Below are positions 12,761 to 24,719 of a DNA stretch of 64,000 nucleotides, piece after piece. The notes under the pieces are model-generated. The model had not been told where the DNA came from. It saw only the letters and a list, made by a program, of their open reading frames with translations, and searched no databases. The position numbers and the translations under genes are program-made. The stretch comes from Casuarina equisetifolia. Lineage: Eukaryota > Streptophyta > Magnoliopsida > Fagales > Casuarinaceae. The stretch is from NCBI GenBank assembly GCA_028551475.1, contig CM052354.1:27117258-27181257 (forward strand), given 5' to 3'. Every line of letters starts with the position of its first letter. Within the stretch, counting starts at the first letter, position 1.

Positions 12761-13330
12761 GAAGCTAGTAACAAAGACAACTATATGAATCAACTCCCAA
12801 ACATAGTAAAAAAATCGCATTCAAGCAATAGGTCTCACAAGAATTAATATGGATACAAGTCTTCTTCAAATATGAAAGTAATAGATGTGAGAATTAGTAA
12901 CAAAGACAACTACATGAATCAACTCCCAAACATAGAGTCAAAAAAATCGCATTCAAGCATTAGGTCTCAAAGAATTAATGTGGATACAGGTCCACTTCAA
13001 ATATGAAAGTAACAAATGTGAGAATTAGTAACAAAGACAATTGTATGAAGCAACTCCCAAATATAGAGTAAAAAAAATCACATTCAAGAAATAGGTCTCA
13101 AAGAATTAACGTGGATACAGGTCCTCTTCAAATATGAAAGTAACAGATGTGAGAATTAGTAATAGTGATAGCAGTATGAATCAATTCCCAAACATAGAGT
13201 CAAAAAAATCGCATTCAAGCAATAGGCCTCAAAGAATTAATGTGGATACAGGTCTTCTTCAAATATGAAAGTAACAGATGCGAGAATTAGTAACAAAGAC
13301 AACTGTATGAATCAACTCCCAAACATAGAA
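12761..13330. repeat. 131-bp minisatellite, about 4.4 copies
   Basis: The unit starts 'gaattagtaacaaagaca' and recurs at about 12761, 12891, 13022, 13153 and 13284, a period of 130-131 bp. Units share phrases such as 'caactcccaaacatagag' and 'gcattcaagcaataggtctc' with a few substitutions each. It lies just upstream of the NTF2 exons of the G3BP-like locus, presumably in its 5' intron or leader. Confidence 0.92.
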
Positions 13331-13400
13331 TTAGGTAAATGAAACACACGTTATTCCTTTTATATAATGCCATCTTCCCGTTCTCTGTCAATGCGTAAGT

Positions 13401-13795
13401 CATAAGACTTACCTAGTGCGAAATGGAGGTCACTGTCTCTGCAAGATCTGCAAGCCAAGGTCAGGATTCGTCGATTGTTGTTTGCTGGATCTTTAAAGTC
13501 GGGGAGCTTTTTCATATTCGAAAGTGAAGCGTTTTCTGTTTTTATATCGCGGAAATACCCATGATGTTAAGCAAGGATCGACGGCTTAAGACTTACCTGG
13601 TGCGAAATGGAGGTTACTGCCTCTGCAAGATCTGCAAGCCAAGATCAGGATTCGTCGATTGTTGTTTGCTGGATCTTTAGAGTTTTCTGTCGAGACGTGT
13701 GAAGTCGGGGAGCTTTTGTATATTTGAAGGCGAAGCGTTTTCTGTTTCTATGGCGCGGGAAGGCGAAGCGTTTTCTGTTTCTATGACGCGGGAAT
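13401..13795. repeat. Duplicated G3BP-locus leader segment (about 160 bp) plus a 31-bp tandem repeat
   Basis: The block at about 13405-13560 ('cctagtgcgaaatggagg' through 'gcgttttctgtttttat..cgcgg') recurs at about 13593-13760, with an extra 'agttttctgtcgagacgtgtg' in the second copy. Immediately after, 'ggcgaagcgttttctgttt' and its surroundings repeat in tandem (about 13728-13758 and 13760-13790). On the minus strand this would be the promoter/5' leader side of the G3BP-like locus. No coding role is apparent. Confidence 0.8.
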
Positions 13796-13859
13796 CGTCT
13801 GGTAGAAAAGCAATTTGACAGCTGGTTTGTTGAGCAAAATACCAAAAAGGTATCCCTTG

Positions 13860-14755
13860 GAGAGTTTTTACTTAAAACTTATTTACACAGTGGGTTTGTT
13901 CCTGACTAGGCAACGGCAAAACAAGGAGGTAAAGTAGGAGACACGGGTATTTTTGCAGGAGACAAATTGACCTCCGAGAGGTGAATTTTCTCCCCTGACG
14001 CTCGAGATTTCCCCAAAAAGGCCGAGCGCAAGAGTGGGGTCTCACATCATCCTCCCTCCCGTTAGGTTTTAGCCACCAAGCAGGAGGGCCCAACCTCCAC
14101 CAACTCCGTCACTAACCCACAGGATGAGCTTACGAGAACTTGGCAATAATCGAAAACAACAGTTACATGAACCAAGGAGTAACTCTTAACACCATTTGAT
14201 GTGTCACAAGAGTAGCAACTTGCTGGGAGAGGAACACTACACCCTAATAAGTCTTAAATATCTTCTTGGTTGTCCAATGTGAAACCCGTCCCACCTCGCT
14301 TTGTCTGCAAATTTGAAAGTACTAAAACTGTAATGGGTAACCAGCCTCTGTACGCGATGTTGACAAATCATTCGACTCCCAAAAAACTAATTTGCAAACT
14401 ACTATGGTTGACGATGTCCTTGCCTTTCTTCTTTTTCTTTTTCGTTCTTCTTTTGACATTTTTCCTTCATATTGAATAAAAATGTTACAAGATTAAGTTC
14501 TTTCCCGGCTCTTTGCCATCGCAAAACATACTTTGGGTAGGACACCGCCGGAATAAACATGCAAAGCGGAAGTAATTCGACCTACAAATCACCACCTGAC
14601 TGTCGGGGAATATCAATCAGAATTTCGCCAGACGTAGGGGCATGAGAAATCTTAGTGGCGTTGAGCAGATTCCCCGCTATATAGAAAAATTAACCGTACA
14701 GCAGTCAGCGGCCATTTCTTTGTCCAGTGTGGAAATTAATCAAATCACAGATCAG
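13860..14755. other. Non-coding gap between the G3BP-like and GT29 loci
   Basis: No domain or convincing coding frame is seen on either strand. Short frames exist but have no recognisable motif and no supporting splice signals. The plus-strand T/C-rich run near 14420-14460 gives a spurious Phe-rich frame. Confidence 0.4.
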
Positions 14756-17700
14756 TCAATTACGAGTTACTCGATTTGCTGGCACCGTGCAAAGTACTCC
14801 ATTTCCTAGACCGTGGTCCAAAGGGTACATTGTTATGCCCTTCGCAAATTTTTTATGGTCGGCAGCAGCCTTTCTGAGGTTGGACATTGCCATGCGTTCT
14901 CTCTCGACCCTCTCCTTAATTATCGTGCATGCCGCTTTTGGATCTCCAGACCCTACTCCAAACCTCGTAGAGGGTTAAAAAAATCATTCACCACAGGCCA
15001 AGAGAATACTTTTTTAACCATTAATTCTCATTGTAAATAAAGATACGTAGTAGTAATGGGGCATAGAGTTATGCACTGAAGGATTAACAATGTCATATTG
15101 GTTTGTGATTATTATATGATGTCAGTCCTCTCTGCTTCGTGGAGAGGCCATACAAACAGAACCGTCCCCATCCACAGGCGAGCCTCGAGTACTTAGTCAT
15201 CCTGGGTCTGCAAGGTTACCCAACTGACAGCTAATATGTATTCCAGTCATCATAGAATAACGCATAACTTACAGGACCAAGTATGGCAGAGGTTTATAAA
15301 ATAATGAGATATATGAGAAGTTGCACAATTAATTCGTTACTAACATCGGCCCAATCAGTGATGGCCTCGCACTACTGTATTCTCCATTTCAGAAACATAG
15401 GCGGTTCAGCTCAGTTCAGTAATTTTTCCGACGCCATACTAGCAGTTCTAATTGTGCTACGGCTTGGCACCCATTTTACAACACAATTTGGATCAGCTCG
15501 CATCGGGAAATGGATTTTGATAAGCTTCATAAGCAGAAGAAGAAGATAAAAAGACAAAAGTCAGCTACAAAAATTATACCCAATGACAAAATCTAACTGT
15601 ATTCAGGAAGTAAGAACTGATGGGGTGTTTACATATGTTGCAATGGAGAAAAATTTATTTGCAAAATGACAAAAAAGTTTAGCTCCAGATCAATCATTCA
15701 CCGTGACCACAATTCAGTTTTCAAGATATGGAAAGTTCCCACTGTTATAGCATTTTCTAGAATAGTACCATCTTCAACTCAAAACTTTGGTCACTGACTC
15801 TATACACCACATAAACAAAAGAAAACTAATAAATGAATGCTTGAAGCCTCGTAAACAGCTATATAGCATCGCTCTTCTTTCTTCCCTCTAAAAGAAGAAA
15901 AGCTTATTCTGGTTTCATTTTCATGAGGTTAGGATGAAAAGAACACTACGGAAGAACAGAATACAGATAAAAGGAAAGCCAAGGACTTACTCCCAAACAC
16001 TCCATTGTTTGATAGTAAGCTCCTCCATGCAAAGGAGTATGAACTTGTCGAGATTCAGAGAAATATCTAGTCCTGAGAGAATAGTTCAAGATTCCAGTTT
16101 AGATTAAAATATATCAAGTATATCCACTCGGAAATACTGACTGCTAAGAGAAACTCTTGTACCGTTCTTTATAACCGGGATTCACAGTAAACCATACATA
16201 TCTACTGAATCACAAAGAGATAGAGCGAATTCAAGAGTTTTGAGCCCTGTTCCTTTTGCCGCCGAACCAAAGGATGCACCCAACATGAGATATACAGGAT
16301 TTTTTATTGGAACCTCCTGCACCAGCAAGCCCCCAAAAAATAAAATTGAAAAAAAAAAAAATCAAAGTTCCAGTTAGATAATCCCCAAAAGCAAGTAAAA
16401 AAAATGTCTCACAGCCCTATCAAGCAATTACCAAAGGAACCACCTATTCAAGATGAAATAAAAAGAGCAGATTAAAAGTAGATGGTAGCAGAGATTTCGA
16501 GAATTGGTTTGCTTTTGGCAATAAAAACTTCATTTGTAACATGTATGTGGATAAACGTATGAATACAGATAAACAAAATTAATTTTTTTTAGAGGAAATG
16601 AATGTTCAAACCACTATCATTTGCAAGTTGGAAAATCAATTGCTCTTTTATAATTTGTAACTGATGATTAACAGCAACAAGAAAATGTTATGAGCAGAAG
16701 TTCAAACTTATACAACAAATATAGGAGACAAAATTTGACTTTTGGTGGAGCAAAACTCAGAGGAGACAACATACGAACCAATATCATTTTGTTCATAATG
16801 TCATGAATTGTTGTTTTAATGATCAAGACCTCCTTCCTCGTTTCTGCAGAACCCATATTTTTAGCATGCTTCCAGTAATATCTGACTGGCTTCACAAGTT
16901 ACAACATAAGTATGGTGGCCATTCCATATAGCTCCACAACTTTATCAAGAGCCTTAGTGGATCCCCTATTGAGGAGACAAAACGTACTTTTCTTGCCAAC
17001 ATAGTCCGAATAGTTCTGTAATGAATCAAACAAGTCCGAATAGTTTTGTAATGAATCAAACAACAGAAAAGGTAAACGTTTATCTAGTGAAGTAAGCACC
17101 AGAGTTTCTAAGATTGATACAGCAGCAGCTTATCATGAATTGGAGCACCATTTTCTCTAATAACAACATCATAGCCATCGATCTCCTTCCCAAACTTAGT
17201 TTTCAGCAGATATGCTGAGTTCCCAATAACAGCACACCGACCAAACTGCCTTGGAAGATATGGTGGCAATTCAGGGAGTACCAGTGGAAGTTTCTCCATG
17301 CATAGTGTCTTATTCTTGCAGCGGTTGCTGCAATGTAGAATGAACAACATCAAATTGCGTGAGGTAGTGAAGTTTTCCAGCAGCTTTAACAATCCAATTT
17401 ACATCAGAGTAGAAAGAGTATGTATAAATTAAGTCCCAAACTCTGAAGAACTTTCTCTGGAGATTTTTCTTTCCTGCTGCTTTTTAACTCCTTCATGATT
17501 TATCAATAAAAGTGCAAACAAAGATAACATTCACATAGATATCAAAATTATCCACCACATGTGAAATTCTTATACTAAGCTATATAATAGTTCCGCAAGA
17601 TATAGCAATCCAAGGAATATTCACGATGCTCATATGAGTATGAAGGTTTTCATCATCATTCACATGATCCATTACTGGCATAAATGGAAATATGTCAACT

Positions 17701-19171
17701 GCATCGAGATTACATGCTTCATGATAGGAGTACAAACTTCCCTTTTCAAATATTTTTTTCTCATTTTTTGATCGACACATTGAATAAATAACTAACAATG
17801 ACCCAAGTCACTTGCAAACTACTCACAGATGTACTCCCTTATTGATCCTGCACCATGCATATCCCTCCCATCCATTTGGTAAGGCATCGACGAACTCTTT
17901 TGTGAGTTGTATTGCGGTACTATTGCACACCTGAGCAATAAACTACAGATCAGATGAAAAGCATGCAAGGCAATCCTAATAAATTGAACTGAATGGAAAA
18001 GGATCGGAATGAACATGAAAATCATCTAGGCAAAGAGATCTGGTAACAACAGATTTAAAATTATTACACCAAAGTTTCAGTTAACTAAGTGAAACAGCAA
18101 CCAGAAAATACGTCCCATCGAGTATATAGCACCCATATCATGTCTCCTTCAAAACTAGAGCATACAGTTGAATGATAGGATCACATATTTCAGAATGAAG
18201 TACTATGAACTCACCTGTTCCCATGTCGCCACAGCCTCTCACAGATTAAAATCAAATGACAACCCTTCTAGTTCACCAGTTTTAGGATCTTTCTGTTCAC
18301 AAACAATATGTCCAAAAAGCACGTCAGAGAAGAGCAACATGCAGATAATCAGTATGAAGAAATATCAACAATCATAAAAAGAAATTCCAAAAATGAAGTG
18401 TGTTGAAACTATTCGAATATCCATATCACAATTTATACATTTGCAGCATAAAGAGACTATGGAGCAGCAAATCTGGTGAAAATCTAAGTGAAGAACCTAC
18501 CCATTAGGGGACAGTGTCGCTATGGAAGTTCATCGTGACTTCACAATAGTCTTTACCAGCTACAGCTTGTAGACCTAATCCATTTGCACTCTGTACCAAA
18601 AATCAAGTTTCAGAATACACAAAAATCACAACAAGAACAATTTTCCTACACTCTGAATCAGTAAATAATACAACCTACTAAAACTTGAATTTTACCCGAA
18701 TTTTGAATGACTATACGGTTCAAACTACCATGACTCACACTGTACCTCATTTGCAACTTAATAAAATGAAAAGATCACATATCTAAATCCTCAATTAGTC
18801 AAAAGAAGATTTTGAAACAAGGTAACCGTATTAGTAAAATCGCCATTTCCAGGAAGGAAAACGGTTCTATTACGAGTAAATTAATTATTAAGCAGTGCCA
18901 CAGACTAAACTAACCAATAACTATCAACATAACACGAAAATCTCACCACACACTTCTGGAAATCGCTCTGCAAAGACTGCAAGGCTTCAAATCTCCATCC
19001 GAAAGGCGATAACTCCCGCCTTTACAGAGAACACTCATTAGACTTGCACAACAATTAGCATATAAATACAATGTCTTACGTACGGAGGTTGGAGAAGGCG
19101 GAGACGTAGGTGAGGATCACAGCGAGACCAGAAGTTAAAGACAACAACAAACTGAACCGCAAAAGCTTCAT
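14756..19171 (-). pseudogene. SIA2: Sialyltransferase-like protein (GT29 family), multi-exon pseudogene
   Basis: A plant Golgi GT29-like gene in decay. The N-terminal signal-anchor exon starts at 19171 (MKLLRFSLLLSLTSGLAVIL). Later exons give ANGLGLQAVAGKDYCEVTMN (about 18594-18510), DPKTGELEGLSFDFNL (about 18285), [20 protein letters not shown] (about 17930-17828), [14 protein letters not shown] and [17 protein letters not shown] (17392-17130; sialyl motif region), [15 protein letters not shown] (about 17010), KTTIHDIMNKMI (about 16800), [18 protein letters not shown] (about 16300-16200) and [16 protein letters not shown] (about 16050). The C-terminal tail MSNLRKAAADHKKFAKG is at about 14860, displaced about 1 kb. 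Lesions: a missing base near 18985-18992, a frame change near 18507-18511, a Cys-to-stop change at 18239-18241, and a probable lost splice donor after ENGAPIHD near 17135. The symbol rests on family match and neighbourhood; a SIA1-type origin is possible. Confidence 0.82.
16985..17065. repeat. 31-bp tandem duplication at a GT29 splice acceptor
   Basis: The segment 'aatagtt.tgtaatgaatc' plus 'aaacaagtccg' occurs twice back to back. On the minus strand each copy ends in TTACA(A/G)AACTATTCGGAC. Only the copy nearest the exon keeps the AG acceptor (TTACAG|AACTATT). The duplication therefore pads the polypyrimidine side of this intron. Confidence 0.75.
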
Positions 19172-20980
19172 CTGAAGCTTATCACAAGCTAAGCTTCCGA
19201 AATCGAAGAAGTCGAAGCCCTACCCCACAGGCAGTGCAAACGGAACTCTAAATCTCCGCTCCGAGGAGGAAGGAGGAAGAGATCTGACGACTAGGCGGCA
19301 TGAAAACTAAATCGAACGGGCCTAAGCCCATAAATCTCTTGAAATAATAATGGGCCCAAATTCCACAAGTGGCCTAACGAATTCCTGTTGGGCTGAGCCC
19401 CCAGGAAATTCACGCAATATTAACAGCATATGAATTCGTCAATCCAAAGGCCACCTGCAATCTCTCTATTTTCGAAGTGATCGAAATGAACAAAATTTAA
19501 CACCTGCACGTTGGTGATCAAGTGGGCAAGCTGCAGAAGATGCATGAATGCAGAGCTTCCTGACAAAATATTCTTGTAATGACAATTGTTTGGATATGAT
19601 GTATATTTATGTAGTATTGAAAGTCAGATTAATTTACTTTAATTCTTGTTTAACTTTATATTTTTCAAGTATGGTTCGTATATAAAAAGCATTAAGGACA
19701 AAAGTTCTACATTAGAAATACTGTTTCTTCTGTCTTATGATTTTGGTCTATGGAACAATTGGTCATATTATTTGTATGTTATTTTTCTCTGGCTATGTGG
19801 TTCTATTAAAGGTTAAATTTAGAAAAAGAAAGAAAAAGAAAACCTGTAGAAAAAAGTGCAAACAAAACCGCCGATCTATTTTCAGGACAGTCCTACAAAT
19901 AGGTCTCCTTCCAGCTTTCTTGTTCATCTCTCTATCTTTCCCTACACGAGACCAGAGGGGACAAGGTGATTCAATGGCTATTGAGGCCCTGCAATGCGGT
20001 CTTGGGCACTCCATCGGGCGGCGGACCATGGTGGACCCCGGCCCCACTGGCCTCAACCGTGGCATGCACCGTGCGCAACCATCGCGCCTCAGGGTGGTCC
20101 CTCCTTTATCGTCTCTGCATGGGGGCCGTATAATGAAATGTGATGATCCGGCATCCTTATCTTCTAGCCAAAAGAACAATGTGAGCATGCAAGTAAGGCG
20201 GAGAGAAAGTTCATTACATAAACAACTTCTTACGTTGTTCTTTAGTGCAGGCAGGCTTAGTCGAAACCGCCACAAACATGATCTCGGAGGTGTTTTCTGT
20301 CGTCTCTGTGATGTTTCCAGGAAGAAGGACGTGTGATGTGTATGGCTTATTTTTTAAAGCATTCTAATTTCTCCTCAACAATCAGTGTTCCTGAGTATGT
20401 ATGGTCAAGATTCAGCTCCATAATTGTTAAGTCTAAATTGAATTTTCTAATAATAACTATGGTTATCTTTCTTTACGGTCATAGATATTAAAAGAGAGAT
20501 AAGAGAGTCAGAGAAATAGATAAGAATTCTAACGACAGTAGTGATATGGATTAGGAAGTCATTTTCCTTGGAAGTTGCTTGAAGAGGTACATTTATGTCA
20601 AGTTATACTTGGTTCAATGTGCACTTGGCTTACTATGACTGTAAAATGAGTGTTTGTGGCTAAGCCATTACGCAGTCGCATCACAAAGAAGTGATAATAA
20701 AAGTAAGATTCTAATACTACGCTCCTCACATGCAGTCGCTGGTTGCATTTTGATTTTTTCTCTAAATAGTGAAGCAGTCACAGTCTCACAAGTCCTCGAA
20801 AGAAAAATAAGATTTGCTCACAAGGTCCAACTTCACAAGAGAGAGAGGTGTTTTGATTGGTGTCTTGCTTATTAAATCCTTTCAAATAATTGATCTAATC
20901 CCCGATAATCAGCAACTAGAATCAGATAAAAGGCACCATGATAGCAGACAGAATAAAACATGGAATGAAAGATAATAATC
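19172..20980. other. Spacer containing a GC-rich orphan frame (19737-20336)
   Basis: Between the GT29 start and the PHS1 remnant there is no recognisable gene. The plus strand has a 199-codon open frame at 19737-20336. Its core (about 19970-20130) is clearly GC-richer than the flanks, and its minus strand is also open (20275-19793). The predicted peptides show no domain I recognise: basic, Arg/Ser-rich on the plus strand and Cys-containing on the minus. It could be a fragment of an unrelated gene or a chance frame. Confidence 0.4.
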
Positions 20981-20984
20981 TAAC

Positions 20985-23900
20985 ATTGATGTTGCCCTGT
21001 ATGATCAATGAAATCAGAAGCTTCTTCAAAGATGATGCCAATATTTGTATCTTCATTGTCACAAATATGCTTTAATGGTAGGTAGTCAATCAGAAAATTT
21101 AGTTTCAAATAAGTCTTTGAAAATTGATTACTACAACTGCCATACAGATTCAATAATGCGAAAGTGTGGGATAAAGAGAGTGTGAGAGTGTAGGATAAAG
21201 AGGACTATATTTAGTGTGAGACTGTGGGATAAAGAGAATCCAGTTGGATGTAAAATGAGCTAGTAACATTCTCCACAGAAAGCGGACCAAAAGGAGTAGA
21301 GAAAAGAAGAAGGGGCCCTTATAGAAAAATCTTAGTTTTAGTTCAGGATATTGAGATTCTGACTGTCCAATTTCATTTGAGCATAAGCACAACATATGAG
21401 TAATTTCCTAAATGTTGCAGTGTGAATGCCGATCTTGCAGCCAAGGCTCCACCAATGAATAAGCTTCTTGCAACTGAAGATGGCTTCTCAGTATTTACAG
21501 CATCAGATATCAATGCAATTCTCTCCAGAGCGTGCACTAATCTGATCTGAAAGTTAAAATTAGAGGACACAAAAAGGCAATTGTTTACATTTTAGAAATG
21601 CACTTGCAAACATCAATGGGAGTCATTCTGCAAACTGCATAGAAGTGAAGTTGGATCCAATATTACCTTCAGTTCATAAGCATCAACCACGCAGTTATTA
21701 TGACTACTCTCAAAAAACTATGTTGAAATTGTTCCCTTAGCAGCCTAACAACATCATTTCTTAGCATGTCATTCCATTGTTCCAACTCTTTATTTGACTC
21801 TGCATCAATCTCCCTGGTTATAGCACAATCAAATGAAAACAGAATAAAAGCTATAGTGTATCACAAAACACTTTTTCTTTGTCTATTAGCTATTCGTTTA
21901 TTTATGAATCAACAAATAAGCACAATAGGGTTCTATTTATACTAAAAGAACTACGAATATCAAATACAGTAAAATGATATTACAATAATACAGAAGTAAA
22001 CAAACATCTAATCACGTTACATATATCTAATCTATTTGTTCAATACTACATTCTATCTCGTAAAAAATTTAATCACATTACATAGATCAACATTGAAACA
22101 CATCACACTAAACCAATGTGGAACCATCAGAAACATCTGGTTTGTTACGTTGTTAGATCCAGTTCTCCTGCAGTATATATGCACTCTCAGTTTCCATGGC
22201 AGAAGCAAACTGAGAAGCATGCCACCGATTGCTTACTTGAGATTCATTCATAGAGATACAAAAAATCAAAGAATAAAGCCTCCCAAATAACATTCGTATC
22301 TGATACATGTCAATGAACAAAATAATTTCAACTAGAATAATATCAACTGTGAAACCGGATTCAGTTTGTTTGAAGTAATTACCCATCTTGGCAAATTTAT
22401 GGAAGTCACGAAGTTTTGAGGTCAAGCGGAGGTTACGGACGGACTCCCCACTTCCTTTGTAAACTTTCCACGCTAACTTTCTCGTGACATGGGACAGCAG
22501 GAATCTAAGCTTTCTCTAATTCCTGAAGATGACGACTGAGACGCATTTCTCTGCAATTCTGGATCACCAAAATCTGAACCACTAAATCCTCCTTGTCAGA
22601 CTCCCCGAAGGACATTTTATTAATGATGTTCATAAATTTACATAACAAGCTGTCCAGTTTTGGTGAAGTGTTAGTAAGAATATATGAAACCCGTGTTCCC
22701 ATCTTCTGCTGGAGGAGATCCTAATCTCCCTGCTGTTATATCATGCCACAGATTAGAGGAATAGTGAGACCTATTAAGTAGTAGCTCAGCCAACTTATTA
22801 GGATAATTGACCTGGTCATTTGAACGTTTTCCAACAGAAGGTCAGCGAGGGACCCCAGAGTCAATTGCTACAAAGTAAAAGTCAGAAAAATCTGATTCCT
22901 CTGATGTATGAGTTGTTAGGCTAATCCTGCTAGACTTTGGTGATTCCACGATGATATCAAAAAGATCAGAGTCCTGGGTTATGAGGGTTCAATCTACTAT
23001 CAACGGAAGTTGCCCTCTTCTCCCTTTGAAGAGCTCTAAGCACCCTTGGTCCGTATCGCTCAATTGCAGAATCAAATGCTTCCTCCAGTGCATCCATATT
23101 TACAGAGCCAATTTTGTCAGCCAACAGCAAATTTGCAGAATTTCCACGCCACCTGTGTTTACGGCAAGGCAACCTATCTTCGTTTCTAATGACAAGGTCC
23201 AACATCAACACTCTACCAAGAGCTGCTGCTGTTTTTTCTGCATATTCCCGTGACTCACATGCTCTTGAGCTCTCTAGTAAGGGAGATCCATGCACGTAAC
23301 TGCAAACACCAAGCATTCAGTCTTAGGTGACACCAAACAAAACGCTTCCCCACCCTTGCTAAAGCTGTCTTAGAAACGCAATAAACTAACATGGTAAAAA
23401 AACCAAAAAATCCCTCAACAATCTACCCGTATCGTCTTCTACGAAATTTCACATTTCCATGTACTAGATTGAAGATATGCCTCGAACTTGGACATGCAGT
23501 ATAATGTGCGGATTATCCTCCATGTGTGGGATGGTCTGTTTTATCAACGATCTTCTAGTGCCAACAGCCCGCTAAATGGTCCAAAATATAAGTTGTCAGC
23601 GTGACATATGGATAAGGAGAGCAGAGAACTGAGTCTGGGAAATCTAAAGAAAAAGTTGACAGCTAACAAGAAACCAGCAAGCAAGACCATTTGTCGAGAA
23701 CTAATTCAAGTTATATTAAGCACATGTAGAGGAGTTGATTCACGACAATACACTAGCAACAAACTGCCTAGTTTAACAATACACATGGTGAAAACAGTCT
23801 TTATTTCAAGCTTGGATGAAAGTCAAGAAAAATACCACCTTGATGACGGATCAGTATATAACATTAGCACCTAACCTACCTCAGGAAGACAGCATCGAGT

Positions 23901-24545
23901 CACTCAACTGAGTGAAAACGAACCTAGCATTAGAAAAGTTTGCAATTAGCTCAATAAGAACTTAATCAGATGAGTTCATTCCGCTCAGACTTATAAAGAA
24001 GCATAGATATATTCCATGCTGCATGCCCAGAAACCTCATTTACAAGTAATCCCAAGTTCCAGTTGCAACTCATAAAAAAGAGGCATCGACTAAGTTCAAC
24101 TGCTTCCAAAAGCTCTGAACAAGTCATTTCATCAACTTCACCTCCCTCTGAAATTGCTACATCTTTTGGTTTCTCTGCAGCTTCCTTTATCTGGAGCCAC
24201 TCCGGGCTAGAATTATAAATAACTCTGGCCTGCTTCGCACAAAATACTAAATAAGAACAAATGCAGAATAGAAAAAGGAAATCTCCAACAGAGATACCTC
24301 TGGCAAGGATTGCATAATTGTCTATGGTAAATTTCGATAACCACAGAAGTATGGAGGGAAAACCTGCAGCGTTTGGACTCCTAATCACTTGGTAAATTCA
24401 TAGCCAAGGCGTTCTGATTGTCTGGCCATTCTTGATGATGATATCTTGATAACAGCTGCTGTTTCCTTTGAAGAAGCATCATCATTCCCCGGCTGGTTCA
24501 AGAGGACAAAGAAAACTCCTCCAGAATTCACAGTGACCTATACGC
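20985..24545 (-). pseudogene. PHS1: PHS1-like dual-specificity phosphatase gene, truncated and disrupted
   Basis: Minus-strand exons match plant PROPYZAMIDE-HYPERSENSITIVE 1, a microtubule-linked protein with an actin-fragmin-kinase-like domain followed by a dual-specificity phosphatase. Seen in order: VTVNSGGVFFVLLNQPGNDD (about 24540-24480), SERLGYEFTKW (about 24400), IKEAAEKPKDVAISEGGEVD (about 24200-24130), TCSELLEAVELSRCLFFMS (about 24125-24071), LGRVLMLDLVIRNEDRLPC (from 23299 down), SDFYFVAIDSGVP (about 22860), SKLRDFHKFAK (about 22410), SNKELEQWNDMLRNDV (about 21800), KPSSVARSLFIGGALAARS (about 21470), LCLCSNEIGQSESQYPE (about 21390) and EDTNIGIIFEEASDFIDH (about 21060). It stops there, before the HCX5R catalytic loop, which is absent. 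The N-terminal exons are also missing. Further lesions: an in-frame stop at 22842-22844 and a frameshift near 21725. A pseudogene. Confidence 0.88.
21815..22050 (-). mobile_element. Possible solo LTR inside the PHS1 remnant
   Basis: A 236-bp segment beginning TGG and ending ACA on the plus strand (TGTAG...ACCA on the minus). On the minus strand it holds a TATAAATAG box and several AATAAA-like words, as plant copia LTRs do. It abuts the exon encoding DAESNKELEQWN and displaces the usual pyrimidine-rich acceptor. No clean target duplication is visible, so the call is tentative. Confidence 0.3.
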
Positions 24546-24719
24546 ACAAAGCAGAATAGAGTTGTGGCAGCAGCTAAGAAAATAAACACCTGCATACATA
24601 TTTCTTTCTCAAATTTCCAACAGTGGAAAAGAAACAATGAGGGCCAGAACAAGTTAGTATTATATATTATAGGTGGGTAGCAGTACAAACTTCCTGTCTC
24701 AAGGGCCAAAATCTCATCT

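Noticed and set aside
12761..13330. CRISPR-like array
   Set aside because: The 131-bp units abut one another with no unique spacers, in a plant nuclear context. It is a minisatellite.
17580..17798. Open frame in a GT29 intron as an additional exon
   Set aside because: It does not match any conserved GT29 segment I can place, and flanking splice signals are unconvincing.
23608..23874. Plus-strand frame of 88 codons inside a PHS1 intron
   Set aside because: No domain, AT-rich, lies wholly within an intron of the minus-strand gene.
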